From: CATQHL01 sp965204655
GTDB taxonomy: Bacteria; Actinomycetota; Acidimicrobiia; Acidimicrobiales; CATQHL01
Assembly: GCA_965204655.1 (NCBI GenBank)
Contig: OZ241998.1
Coordinates: 930,001-994,000 of the forward strand
DNA: 64,000 nt
Direction: 5' to 3'
In this document: one piece after another, positions 41,091 through 52,100 of the stretch
Position numbering within the stretch: the stretch's first letter is position 1
Layout of the letters: each line of letters starts with the position of its first letter
Notes under the pieces: generated by a model
Seen by the model: the letters and a program-made list of their open reading frames with translations, nothing else
What the model was told of the DNA's origin: nothing
Databases searched by the model: none
Translations under genes and position numbers: made by a program

Positions 41091-42602
41091 TCAACGCGTT
41101 CTGCCCGTTTCACGTTCCATGCGCTCGAGGATACGCTCTGCTGCTTCCTCATCGACAGTGCATTCCGATTGTTGGAGGGCTGCTCTTCCGACTTCGCGGA
41201 CGTCCGCCTTGTAGAAAAGAGGACAGGACGCAATAGAGCTAATATCCTCAAGCATATCCTCCACCATACCGCTACACATTAAACTGATCAAGCCGCCTGT
41301 CTCCTCCGGCACTTCCCAGGGCGGGCAGGCGTTCTCCCTCGGGCGTTCTTTGCACTCTGCGTTTAGAAGCCCTCTGACTTCATCGTCTCGCAGCATGCCC
41401 ATCGCGTTCCAGTATTTCGCGTTATCCTCATCGCGGTAGTCTATTTCTAACTCTTCCGGCCAGACCTGGGATATCTCTTCTTCTGTGAAGTCTCTAAGGC
41501 GGCGATAAGCTGAAAGTTCCTCTACCGTGGGGCGGATGCGGCGGACAGGCAAAGCCAACAACTCGTCATAAACACTGTACAATGTTTCCGCCGCAGGACG
41601 CAGCACCGAAGGCAACCCCCGGGCGAACACCACGCTCCTAACCTCTGGGGCTGTCGCCTCCAACAGAACACGCCTTAACACACGATTCGCGTTCAGCGGC
41701 GGGGTTTCCCACTCTAATTCGATCCCCCGCTCCTCAGCCTCCCGCTCCAAATGCCACACCCTCAAATTACGGGACCGCCAAGGGCGAAACCCATCCCCAA
41801 TCCCAGTGTCCGTCCGACTCTCGATGTGTCTGACATTCAAGACAGCCCAACAAAACGCTCCCACAGGCGTGGAAAGATCATTATCCTCCCACAACTGGTT
41901 ATCAATCTCCGCCTGCGCACGCTCAATAAAAGCCCAGCCCTTGACATCCTCATCCGAATACGCATCAGCGAATCGCCCATCAAAATCCGAAACCTCATTA
42001 TCCCAAGGCCCAACTATCCACTCTTCGCCCTCGTTAGCGTACTCGGCCAACTCCTCCTCACTGAAGAAACCATCCGCCGCCAACGCCAACTCCTCCCCGC
42101 TTCTCCGATCCGCTAACCTACCCAACCCCTCCTCAGTGAGGAACCCATTCTCCCCAGCCAACCTGCCCAACAACACCCCACTATCCACCCCCACCGAATC
42201 AGACTCATCCAGCGACTCAGCCTTTTCTAACACAGCCGCATACTTGTCCTCCCCTAACACCCGCCTCAACCTCTCCAACCCTTCCTCGCTGACACTAACT
42301 TCAACAGAAACAACCCCGCCAACCGGCTCGGCTCCGCTAGACGACCCCCCGCCGCCGTTCTCTTCCCCCACCTGAACAGCAGTCTCCTCAACTACGGTAG
42401 TACTAACACCACCCGGCGGAGGAGGATGGGGAGAATCCGAAGAGGAAGGCACCGAACCGGCGCCAGCGCCACCACTAGCATCAGCGGGAGGGGCACTACC
42501 GCCCGACTCCTCTGAGGCAGCGGACACGCAACCAGCAGCAAGCAAAACTACGAGCACCGCGCACGCCCACCAAGTTCTCCTGACGCTTTTATAATTAAAC
42601 AT
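41091..42602 (-). CDS. Array lipoprotein, long subfamily (copy B3)
   Basis: The 503-residue lipoprotein starts at ATG 42602 after AAGGAGGAG. It is almost the twin of the copy at 36407: the same MFNYKSVRRTWW-type start, the same EEELAYANEGEEW-like middle and the ending MERETGRTR. Their 3' flanks (41031-41090 and 36347-36406) are also the same. Differences cluster in the spacer and around residues 120-130 (ESLDESDSVGVDSG). The Cys pairs near the C-terminus are kept. Confidence 0.75.
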   Translation of the reverse strand: MFNYKSVRRTWWACAVLVVLLAAGCVSAASEESGGSAPPADASGGAGAGSVPSSSDSPHPPPPGGVSTTVVEETAVQVGEENGGGGSSSGAEPVGGVVSVEVSVSEEGLERLRRVLGEDKYAAVLEKAESLDESDSVGVDSGVLLGRLAGENGFLTEEGLGRLADRRSGEELALAADGFFSEEELAEYANEGEEWIVGPWDNEVSDFDGRFADAYSDEDVKGWAFIERAQAEIDNQLWEDNDLSTPVGAFCWAVLNVRHIESRTDTGIGDGFRPWRSRNLRVWHLEREAEERGIELEWETPPLNANRVLRRVLLEATAPEVRSVVFARGLPSVLRPAAETLYSVYDELLALPVRRIRPTVEELSAYRRLRDFTEEEISQVWPEELEIDYRDEDNAKYWNAMGMLRDDEVRGLLNAECKERPRENACPPWEVPEETGGLISLMCSGMVEDMLEDISSIASCPLFYKADVREVGRAALQQSECTVDEEAAERILERMERETGRTR

Positions 42603-42635
42603 GAACTCCTCCTTGCTCTGTTCGATCAACTATTC

Positions 42636-43093
42636 TCACCGACTAGCAGCCGCCGGATCCACAGGCTCAATACGCCAGCTTTGCAGAACACCGCCACACC
42701 CCGAAGCATTAGAGACGCTGATTATGGGCACTCCATCGGCTGCTGCCTCAGCATCATCCGCGCCAGCCTTAGCCTCGGGCTGCCAACAAGTATTCCAGAC
42801 TGAGCGGATCCCGTACTCATCGGCAACAGACGTGTTCACAAGCTGGAACACACGCGAACTCAACGAACGCCGCTCTCCATACAACTTCCCTCGCGAACCT
42901 TAGTACGCGAAACACTGCCAACATACAAGCACTTGCCGCCCGCTGCGTCGGTTTCGCTCTTCTTCCAGGTTGCCTTCTCAGCCGGGTCAACGTTCGCAGG
43001 CATAACATAATTATAGCCCGCCTCGGCGGGGCCGGGCGCCGCGTTGGTGGAAGGTGTGTCCTGCAGCACGTGCAGCCACTGACCCTCAATCAT
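42636..43093 (-). pseudogene. Tail cassette 5, frameshifted
   Basis: The trefoil is readable in two overlapping frames: 43093-42860 (GQWLHVLQ, GGKCLYVGSVS, EGSCMESGVR then stop) and 42884-42636 (SSRVFQLVNTSV to DPAAASR). Compared with cassette 2, one T is missing in CGTTTGAG near 42870, which causes the frameshift. The first lobe is absent. The cassette begins next to ATCATTAGG, the same junction motif as in cassette 1. Confidence 0.65.
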
Positions 43094-43150
43094 TAGGCGA
43101 ACCTCGCGATCAACGGCGGGATCTCTTACCGTTGGAGGGGAGAGTCCTAG

Positions 43151-44704
43151 TCAACGCTGTCTGCCCATTTCTTCACGCTCCATAAGCTCTCTTTCGCGCT
43201 CTATGAGTTCGTCCATAAGTTCGTTGAAACGCTCTGCTGCTTCCTCATTGACAGTGCATTCCGATGATCGATCTACCCCGACTTCGCGGATGTCCGCCTT
43301 ATAGAACAGAGGGCAGGATTCAATGGGGACAATCTCAAACATATCTTCAACCTGATCGCTGCAAATTATACTGAGCCAAACGTCTGTCTCCGGTACTTCC
43401 CAGGGCGGGCAGGGATTCTCCACTGGGCGTTCTTTGCACTCAGCGTTGAGAAACTCTCTGACTTCATCGGCTCGCAACATCCTCATAGCGTTCCAATATT
43501 TCGCGTCGTCCTCATCGCGGTAATCAAGCTCTAACTCTTCGGGCCAGATCTGAGCGATCTCTTCTTCTGTGAGGTCTCTAAGGCGGCCATAACCTGCGAG
43601 TTCCTCAACCGTGGGGCGGACACGGCGGACAGGCAACGCCAACAACTCGTCGTAAACACTATACACTCTTTCCGCCGCAGAGCGCAGCACCGACGGCAAC
43701 CCCGAGGCGAACACCACGCTTCTAACCTCCGGAGCGGTCGCCTCTAAAAGAACACGCCTTAACACAAGATCCGCGTCCAACGAGGGTGTCTCCCATTCTA
43801 ACTCGATCCCCCGCTCCTCAGCCTCCCGCTCCAAATGCCACACCCTCAAATTACGAGACCGCCAAGGGTGAAACCCACCCGTAAGCCCAATTCCTGTCCA
43901 ATCCACAGTTTGCCTGACACGCAAGACAGCCCAACAAAACGCCCCCACAGGCGTAGAAAGATCATTAACCTCCCACAACCGGCTATCACGCTCCGCCTGA
44001 GCACGCTCAGAAAAAGCCATACCCTTGAGATCATCATCCGAATACTCATCAACAAAGCGCCCATCAACATCCGAAACATCAGCATACCAAGTATCCCGAG
44101 GCCCAACCAACCACTCCTCACCCTCGCTAACGTAATCGGCCAACTCCTCCTCACTGTAACTCCGCGCCGCCGCCACCAACCTACCCCCGTTCCTCCGCTC
44201 CGCTAATCTACCCAACCTCTCCTCAGTAAGAAACCCACTCTCCCCAGCCAACCTACCCAACAACACCCCACTATCCACCCCCAACGCCCCAGGCTCAGAC
44301 CACAACTCAGCCGCTTCCAACACGACCGCGAACTTATCCTCCCCCAACACTCTCCTCAACCTCTCCAACCCTTCCTCGCTAACCCTAACCTCAACGGAAA
44401 CAACTCCACCAGGCGGCTCACCTCCGCTAGACGCCCCCCCGCCGCCGTTCTCTTCCCCCACCCGAACAGCAGTAGTAGTGACCTCCTCAACAACATTAGT
44501 AGTAACACCACCCGCCGGAGGCGATATGGAATCCGCTATGCTCGAAGAAGAAGTCACCGAACCGGAACCAACACCACCACCATCAACAGGGAGTGCACCC
44601 CCGCCCGACTCCTCCGACGCAGCAGACACGCAACCAGCAGCCAACACTGCTACAGCCGCTGCGCACGCCCACCAAATTCCTCTGACATGCTTATGGTTAA
44701 ACAT
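43151..44704 (-). CDS. Array lipoprotein, long subfamily (copy B4)
   Basis: The 517-residue lipoprotein has start MFNHKHVRGIWWACAAAVAV and lipobox VLAAGC. It is the longest copy because of an extended acidic/basic C-terminal helix (FNELMDELIERERELMERE). The core (LRVWHLEREAEERGIELEW, VFASGLPSVLRSAAERVYS) is conserved, while the YSEEELADYVSEGEEWLVG segment and neighbouring 40 residues are the most diverged among the long copies. It follows the truncated giant-gene copy by 27 nt. Confidence 0.75.
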   Translation of the reverse strand: MFNHKHVRGIWWACAAAVAVLAAGCVSAASEESGGGALPVDGGGVGSGSVTSSSSIADSISPPAGGVTTNVVEEVTTTAVRVGEENGGGGASSGGEPPGGVVSVEVRVSEEGLERLRRVLGEDKFAVVLEAAELWSEPGALGVDSGVLLGRLAGESGFLTEERLGRLAERRNGGRLVAAARSYSEEELADYVSEGEEWLVGPRDTWYADVSDVDGRFVDEYSDDDLKGMAFSERAQAERDSRLWEVNDLSTPVGAFCWAVLRVRQTVDWTGIGLTGGFHPWRSRNLRVWHLEREAEERGIELEWETPSLDADLVLRRVLLEATAPEVRSVVFASGLPSVLRSAAERVYSVYDELLALPVRRVRPTVEELAGYGRLRDLTEEEIAQIWPEELELDYRDEDDAKYWNAMRMLRADEVREFLNAECKERPVENPCPPWEVPETDVWLSIICSDQVEDMFEIVPIESCPLFYKADIREVGVDRSSECTVNEEAAERFNELMDELIERERELMEREEMGRQR

Positions 44705-44731
44705 GAACTCCTCCTTGCTCTCTCTGTTCGA

Positions 44732-47700
44732 TCAACTACTCTTACCAACTATAACATTCGGATCTACAGGCTCAATACGCCACCTTTGCAAAACAGCGTC
44801 GCAACCCGAAGCGTTGGAAACGCTGGTTATGGGCACTCCATCGGCTGCTGTCTCAGCGTCATCCGCGCCAGCCTCGGCCTCGGGCTGCCAACAAGCGCCC
44901 CAGACTGAGCGGATCCCATACTCATCAGCAGCAGACGTGTTCACAAGACGGAACATCCGCAACCTCGAACGAGCGCCGCTTACCATGCAGCTCCCCTCGT
45001 GAACCTCATTACGCGTCACAATACTGTCAACATACAAGCACCTGCTTCCTGCTACCTCGACTTCGGTTTCACTCTTCTTCCAAGAGTCCTTCACAACCGG
45101 ATTTACGTTCGCAGGCACAACATAAAAATAACCCGCCACTGTAGGACCGTCCGCCGCGTTAGTGAAAGGCGCGGCCTGCAGCACGTGAAACCATTGTTTC
45201 TCATTATTAGGCTTATGATTAACATCAAACCGGCAATGCTCCTGAACAACCCGAACAAGCGTTGCAGACTCCGCCTTGCGCGTCAACACTTGCCCGTCTT
45301 CGAATTACGCAACAACACTATCCCAGCCTCAGGAGACGTAGTCGCCAACAGTCGCACCGCCGCATCGCCCAAATCAACCGCGTCCTTGCACAGCCCCTCA
45401 AACACGGAACGCCACCATGACTCAGACCATGTCTCACAGTAAGAAAGCCACAACTGTTTCAGCACTTCATCGCAGCCATTATCATCACCTTCTAACACGG
45501 TTTGATGCAACCCGCTGCGGATCAGGTCATAACAATAATCATGAGCCTGGCAAGCCGCCAACACCCCAGACTCAAGTTCGAATCGAATAACAAATAAAAA
45601 CGATACGAGAGTATTCATTGTTGCCAACGCACCACTAATCCCCGTGCAATCTCCTGAGGCTCTCACGACGACTGTTTTGAGGTCGTTTCCTGTTGCCCAT
45701 TCGGGGTGGTAGTAGTCTGTTAGGTTTTGGTGGCGTCTTCTTTCGCCTAGAGCTAGGAAGAGGCCGGTTGGGGGGCACATCGCTCTCTTGCCTGTGGTGA
45801 GGTCTTTGCCTACTAGGTCGGTGTTGATGTAGGTGTCTGCGTTGGCTTGAGCGCTGAACTCATCAGACTGGCTACAGTATAGTGGGGAATAATTGATCCC
45901 GTTCCGGGACGGAGAGTAATCCCAAGAAGGATACTTACAGTAGCCTGACTTATCACGGTGTTCCCAGAGGTCGGGATCTTCCCTACAGAATTTGTCAGTG
46001 GGCCGACAGCCGCCTCTGGTTTCCTCATATACCTCGTCATCGCCGCATTTCGGCACACACTGACCGGTCATCGTCCTCCCCAAAGGACAACTTGAAGGCG
46101 CGCAACCAGAGTATCCTGTCCCATACCTCTTCCCCACCGGGCAGGGCATGCTTTTAATACTCGCTGAGTAGCCGGTGCCTGCCGCGTTGACAGCAGCAAC
46201 TTCTATTTCGTATAGTGTCTTGTTCTTCAACGCGGGCAGAGTGGACGGGAAAGGCAAGGTCACTGCCCAGATTGTGTGAGTCTCCCCGGAGAGGGTGTCT
46301 GATAGTTCCGCATCACTCGCGGTGACGGTGGCGGAGGTTTCGCTGGTTGTTCCTTCCTCTTTCCAAGTGATTTTATAACTTGTTATGGGGGATCCCCCGT
46401 CGTCTGAGGGGGCATCCCACTTCACCCAGAGTCCCCCGTCGGCGGAGGACGCGAGCAGCCCCTGGGGGGAGCGGGGTTTGGTGGCGCATTTTTGGGTGGC
46501 GGGGTTGTAAGCGCCTGCGCAGGGGGCGGAGGTGAGGCGGATGTAATCGCCTTGGCGGGCTAGGTTCCTGGCCGCTACTTCCACCCAATAGTGCTCAGTG
46601 TTAGAGAGACCGGCGATCAGCAACCGCGAGGTGGTGAACCTCAACTGCGAGGTGGGGGCGTTCACCACCTGTTCTTTGGGGGTTTCGTCGGAGCCCACTT
46701 TGTTCCATCGGACGATGTAGGAAACTATGCGGGACCCTCCTGTGATGGCAGGGGCGTTCCAGGAGGCTGTGATGGTCCCGTTGCCGCTGGTGAGGGTGAA
46801 GTTCCTGGGTTTGCCGGGGTCTGTTAGGATGTTGCACGCTGCTCGGGTGATCGCATAAGTGCGCCCCCGGGGGCAGGGGGCTAGGACGGCTTGAACCCAG
46901 GGGCTGTAGCCCGCCCGGTTGACCGCTGAGACTCCAACCTCGTAACGGACAGCGTTATCCAAACCGGAAAGGATCTGGTGCCAGTTCCGGAAAACAGTGC
47001 CAACATTGCCAAAGTTCATTACCGTGGTCGACGAATCCCAAGGGATCGCCCTGGTTTCCCAGCCTTTCGTTGACCCTAGTTTCCTCCATCGGAGTTCGAA
47101 CCTGCTGGGGGGATCCCCCCCGTTGGAGGGGGGCGGCCCCCAAGTCAAGGAGATCTCCCCATCGCCCGCTGAGGCGGTGAAACCGCCAGGCGCGGACGGA
47201 GGCGACACGCATCTCCGCAGGCTGGGGGAATACGACTTCCCTCTAGGGCAAGAAGCAGCGGTGGCCTCCACGAAACCGCCGTTCGTGCCGTCCTTGTACT
47301 GCGGGGCCACCCTCACATCATAGAGAACCTCTGCCTTCCAAGAAGGGAGGCGCAGACTACCTTCCGTCCAAGTCATTACATTAACCCCATCTAAGGGAGT
47401 GAGTTCCCAGAAATCGTGCCTGTCGTAATCATCATACCAAGGCATGTCCGCCCACTCCTGGGTCGTCCCCGATTCCCTGTACTGCCCCAAAAAGCCACTC
47501 ACCGGCGACCCCCCTCCCCCTAACACAGCAGGAAGACGGTAAGCCCAACTGAACCGAAAATTACCCCTATAATCATTAATCCTACCATCCAAACTAGTAT
47601 CCCCTGAGATCAAAGTCAAACCCCCCAAAGTCCCCGCGGAAACAGGCGCGCAACCCGACGCGCCGGAGGAATAAGCCTGCACGGCGAGGCACGGAACAGC

Positions 47701-47836
47701 CGACACCGCCGTGAACCTGCCCGCCTCCGCAGCGTTCCGGGCCGCCACCTGAACCTCATAAGCCACACCATTCGTCAACCCCCTAGGCGCGCTCACCCAA
47801 GTACGGGCGACAACCACAGGGTCATCCACAATTGTG
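44732..47836 (-). pseudogene. 5'-truncated, frameshifted copy of the giant FnIII/PLA2-like gene
   Basis: An 848-codon frame (47829-45283) covers the last four fibronectin III domains, the Cys-rich segment and the phospholipase-like motif ACQAHDYCYDL of the giant protein. It starts in the middle of a fibronectin domain at VDDPVVVARTW with no signal peptide. At TGKC (about 45287) one A is missing relative to the intact gene, and the trefoil continues in another frame (45289-44732, LTRKAESATLV to IVGKSS). Homology to the intact gene ends about 47836. Long stretches, for example 46617-46972 against 50940-51295, are identical to the intact gene, suggesting recent duplication or gene conversion. 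Confidence 0.75.
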
Positions 47837-47889
47837 CAGGTTTGCTTCCCGCCCTCCCGGCGGTGAACACGAACAAAAACGAATAAGAA

Positions 47890-49092
47890 TCAATCATCCA
47901 AACCGTTTCCCGCCTCAGAGGCGCACCTACCGAACGGGCACTCAGGCTCCTCTCCTCGATTTCGGCACTCAGACAGTAAGACATCCGCCACCCAAGCAGG
48001 GCAAGCGCCCGCATACCAGTCATCCATTCGAAACTCGCAGCCAGCATTCAATAAACCCCGCACCTCCTCATCACCCCTCAACCGCTCAATCAACTCGAAG
48101 AAGTCTTTATAACCCTCACCAGTCAGTTCGACTTCGAACTCTTCCGGCCAAATCCGAGCGATCTCCTCCTCGGTAATCCCTTCAAGCCCGCGATAGGGCA
48201 AACCGCTATTACCTGAAGCAAGCTTCTCAAGGGTCGGGCGGACACGAACAACAGGCAACTCCCAAAGATCATCAACCCAAACATACAACTCCTCAGCCAA
48301 CGGGCGCAACAACAGCGGCAAATCCGGACCAAACACCACCCCCCTCAGTTCGCGGGCTTTCAGCAACACACGCCTCAACGTAAGCATATCATCCACCGGC
48401 CCGCCCTCCCAAAACAACTCAAGCCCCCGATCTTCAACCTCCCGCTCAATATGCCACACCCTCAAATTAGCATAACCACCGTAAGGGGGAGACGGCAAAA
48501 CTTGCTCCACCATCGCAATTGGCGCTATCATATGCGCATTCAAAATAATCCAGCACAATGCCCCCAACGATGCAGAAAGATCATTCAAATCAAGACCCCA
48601 CGGATCACTCAACAACGCACGATGATGAAACGCTAAAGCAACAATCGCCTCATCAGAATAATCACCAAAATCAGGCCTATCATACACCAGAGCATCCCTA
48701 AACTCCTCACTAAGAATAGAAGCAACATCCAACAAGGTCGAAGAAGTCGACGAAACCGAAGAAACATCCCCACCACCAACAGAACCACTCCCAGCACCAT
48801 CAACAGAACCACTCCCAGCACCATCAACAGAACCACTCCCAGCACCATCAACAGAACCACTCCCAGCACCATCAACAGAACCACTCCCAGCAGTAGAACC
48901 ACCAGGCTCTACACCACCAGGCTCACCATCAACCAGAGAAGGCAACACAGGCGCTGCCCGCCCCTCAGCACCCGAAGCGGGAACGCCCCCGCCCGACTCC
49001 TCCGACGCAGCAGACACACACCCAGCAGCCAGCAAAACTGCTAGCGCTGCGCACGCCCACCAAATTCCTCTGACACAATTACTGTTCAACAT
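47890..49092 (-). CDS. Array lipoprotein, short subfamily (copy A2)
   Basis: The 400-residue lipoprotein directly follows the giant gene (27 nt) with the GGAGGAGTTC ribosome site. It has an N-terminus MLNSNCVRGIWWAC, lipobox LLAAGC, and a spacer with five repeats of GSVDGAGS encoded by 24-bp DNA repeats (48780-48890). The globular part (LRVWHIEREVEDRGLELFW, ITEEEIARIWPEEFEVEL, EVRGLLNAGCE) and Cys-rich C-terminus (CPFGRC) closely match the copy at 34734. Being the partner of the only intact giant gene, it is the best candidate for the functional member. Confidence 0.75.
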   Translation of the reverse strand: MLNSNCVRGIWWACAALAVLLAAGCVSAASEESGGGVPASGAEGRAAPVLPSLVDGEPGGVEPGGSTAGSGSVDGAGSGSVDGAGSGSVDGAGSGSVDGAGSGSVGGGDVSSVSSTSSTLLDVASILSEEFRDALVYDRPDFGDYSDEAIVALAFHHRALLSDPWGLDLNDLSASLGALCWIILNAHMIAPIAMVEQVLPSPPYGGYANLRVWHIEREVEDRGLELFWEGGPVDDMLTLRRVLLKARELRGVVFGPDLPLLLRPLAEELYVWVDDLWELPVVRVRPTLEKLASGNSGLPYRGLEGITEEEIARIWPEEFEVELTGEGYKDFFELIERLRGDEEVRGLLNAGCEFRMDDWYAGACPAWVADVLLSECRNRGEEPECPFGRCASEAGNGLDD

Positions 49093-49119
49093 GAACTCCT
49101 CCTTGCTCTCTCTGTTCGA

Positions 49120-52100
49120 TCAACTACTCTTACCAACTATAACATTCGGATCCACAGGCTCAATACGCCAACTCTGCAACACAGAGTCGCAACCCGAAGC
49201 ATTAGAAACGCTGATTATGTACACTCCATCGGCTGCAGTCTCAGCGTCATCCGCGCCAGCCTCGGCCTCGGGCTGCCAACAAGCACCCCAGACTGAGCGG
49301 ATCCCATACTCATCGGCAACAGACGTGTTCACAAGACGGAACATCCGCAACCTCGAACGAGCGCCGCCCACCATGCAGCTCCCCTCGTGAACCTCATTAC
49401 GCGTCACAATACTGTCAACATACAAGCACCTGCCGCCCGCTACCTCAACCTCAGTTTCACTCTTCTCCCAAGAGTCCTTCTCAACCGGGTTTACGTTCGC
49501 AGGCACAACATAAAAATAACCCGCCACTGTAGGGCCGTCCGCCGCGTTACTGAAAGGCGCGGCCTGCAGCACGTGAAACCATTGTTTCTTATTATTGGGC
49601 TTATGATTACCATCAAACCGGCAGCGCTCCTGAACAACCCGAACAAGCGTTGCAGACTCCGCCTTGCGCGTCAAACACTTACCTGTCTTCGAATTACGCA
49701 ACACAACTATCCCAGCCTCAGGCGGCGTAGTCGCGACTCGCACCACCGCGTCGGCATAAGTAGCCGCGCTCTCGCACCACATCTTATTCATCGGTGGCCA
49801 CAAGTTATTCAATGTCTCGCAGTAAGAATTCCACAACCTCAACAGCACATCGTCGCAACCAAGACCTCCTCCTTCCTGCACTGTTTGATGCAACCCGCTG
49901 CGGATCAGGTCATAACAATAATCATGAGCCTGGCAAGCCGCTAACACCTCCGCCGCAAGTTCAAATCGAATAGGTAACAATGATACGACCTTATTTGTTA
50001 TTGCAAACACATCACTGACTACCGTGCAGTCTCCTGAGGCTCTCACGACGACTGTTTTGCGTTCGTTTCTTATCGCCCATTCGGGGTGGTAGTAGTCTCT
50101 TGGGTTTTGGTGGCGTCTTCTTTCGCCTAGGGCTAGGAAGAGGCCGGTGGGGGGGCACATCGGTCTCTTGCCTGGGGTGAGGTCTTTGCCTGCTAGGTTG
50201 GTGTTGATGTAGGTGTCTGCGTTGGCTTGAGCGCTGAACTGGCTGGGGTGGACGCAGTCAACTAAGTCGTAGGTGATGCCGTTTCCTGCTGGGGTTTTCG
50301 TCCAAGCGTATTCGCAGTACCCGGAGGAGGTGCGGGCTAAGCTTAGGTTTGGGTTGCTTTCGCAGAACTCGTCGCTGGGCCGGCAGCCTCCTCTGGTTTC
50401 GTTGTATTCTCCGCCGCGCCCGCATTCGGGGGCGCATTCCCCGTTCTCTGTGCGCGCTGACCCTGCCGGGCAGGGCATGCTTTTAATACTCGCTGAGTAG
50501 CCGGTGCCTGCCGCGTTGGTAGCGGCAACTTCTATTTCGTATAGTGTCTTGTTCTTCAACGCGGGCAGAGTGGACGGGAAAGGTAAGGTCACTGCCCAGA
50601 TTGTGTGAGTCTCCCCGGAGAGGGTGTCTGATAGTTCCGCATCACTCGCGGTGACGGTGGCGGAGGTTTCGCTGGTTGTTCCTTCCTCTTTCCAAGTGAT
50701 TTTATAACTTGTTATGGGGGATCCCCCGTCGTCTGAGGGGGCATCCCACTTCACCCAGAGTCCCCCGTCGGCGGAGGACGCGAGCAACCCCTGGGGGGAA
50801 CGGGGTTTGGTGGCGCATTTTTTGGCGGCGGGGTTGTAAGCGCCTGCGCAGGGGGCGGAGGTGAGGCGGATGTAATCGCCTTGGCGGGCTAGGTTCCTGG
50901 CCGCTACTTCCACCCAGTAGTGCTCACCGTTGGAGATGCCGGCGATCAGCAACCGCGAGGTGGTGAACCTCAACTGCGAGGTGGGGGCGTTCACCACCTG
51001 TTCTTTGGGGGTTTCGTCGGAGCCCACTTTGTTCCATCGGACGATGTAGGAAACTATGCGGGACCCTCCTGTGATGGCAGGGGCGTTCCAGGAGGCTGTG
51101 ATGGTCCCGTTGCCGCTGGTGAGGGTGAAGTTCCTGGGTTTGCCGGGGTCTGTTAGGATGTTGCACGCTGCTCGGGTGATCGCATAAGTGCGCCCCCGGG
51201 GGCAGGGGGCTAGGACGGCTTGAACCCAGGGGCTGTAGCCCGCCCGGTTGACCGCTGAGACTCCAACCTCGTAACGGACAGCGTTATCCAAACCAGAAAG
51301 GGTCTGATGCCAGTTCCGGAAAACAGTGCCAAAGTCCCTTACCGTGGCCGCTGAATCCCAAGGGATAGTCGTGGTTTCCCAGCCTTTTGTTGACCCTAGT
51401 TTCCTCCATCGGAGTTCGAACCCGCTGGGGGGATCCCCCCCGTCGGAGGGGGGCTGCCCCCAAGCCAAGGAGATCGTCGAATCGCCCGCTGAGGCGGTGA
51501 AACCGCCAGGCGCGGACGGAGGCGACACGCACTTCCGCAGGCTGGGGGAATACGACCTCCCCCTAAGGCAAGAAGCAGCAGCAGCCTCCACGAAACCGCC
51601 GCTCGTGCCGTCCTTGAACTGAGGAGCCACCCTCACGTCATAGAGAACGCCCGGCTTCCAAGAGGGGAGGCGCAGGTTGTCTTGCCTCCAAGTCATTATA
51701 TTAACCCCATCTAGGGAAGTGACCTCCCAAAAATCGTGACTGTGGGAATAATTACGCCAAACCATGTCCGACCACTCCTGGGTCGTACCCGATTCTCTGT
51801 ACTGCCCCAAAAAGCCGGTCACCGGCGAGGCTCCTAACGCAGCAGGAAGGCGGTACGACCAACTGAACCGCAAACCACCGCTGACCAACAAATCAACGCT
51901 AGGCTCCTTTGAAGTCACACTCAAACCCCCCAAACCCCCAGCAGAAACAGGAACGCAAACCGCCAAAGAGGGGAAATAAGCCTGCCCGGAGGGGCACGGA
52001 ACAGCCGACACCGCCGTGAACCTGCCCGCCCCCGCGGCGTTGCGGGCCGCCACCTGAACCTCATAAGCCACACCATTCGTCAACCCCCCAAGCGCCCTCA

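Noticed and set aside
46591..46827. Identical 78-codon + frames at 46591 and 50920
   Set aside because: Their conservation only reflects DNA identity of the duplicated FnIII-coding region on the other strand.
31660..49100. Interpreting the repeated array as a CRISPR or integron cassette array
   Set aside because: Repeats are kilobase-scale coding paralogues, not short regular spacers; no attC-like sites, integrase or cas genes were seen.
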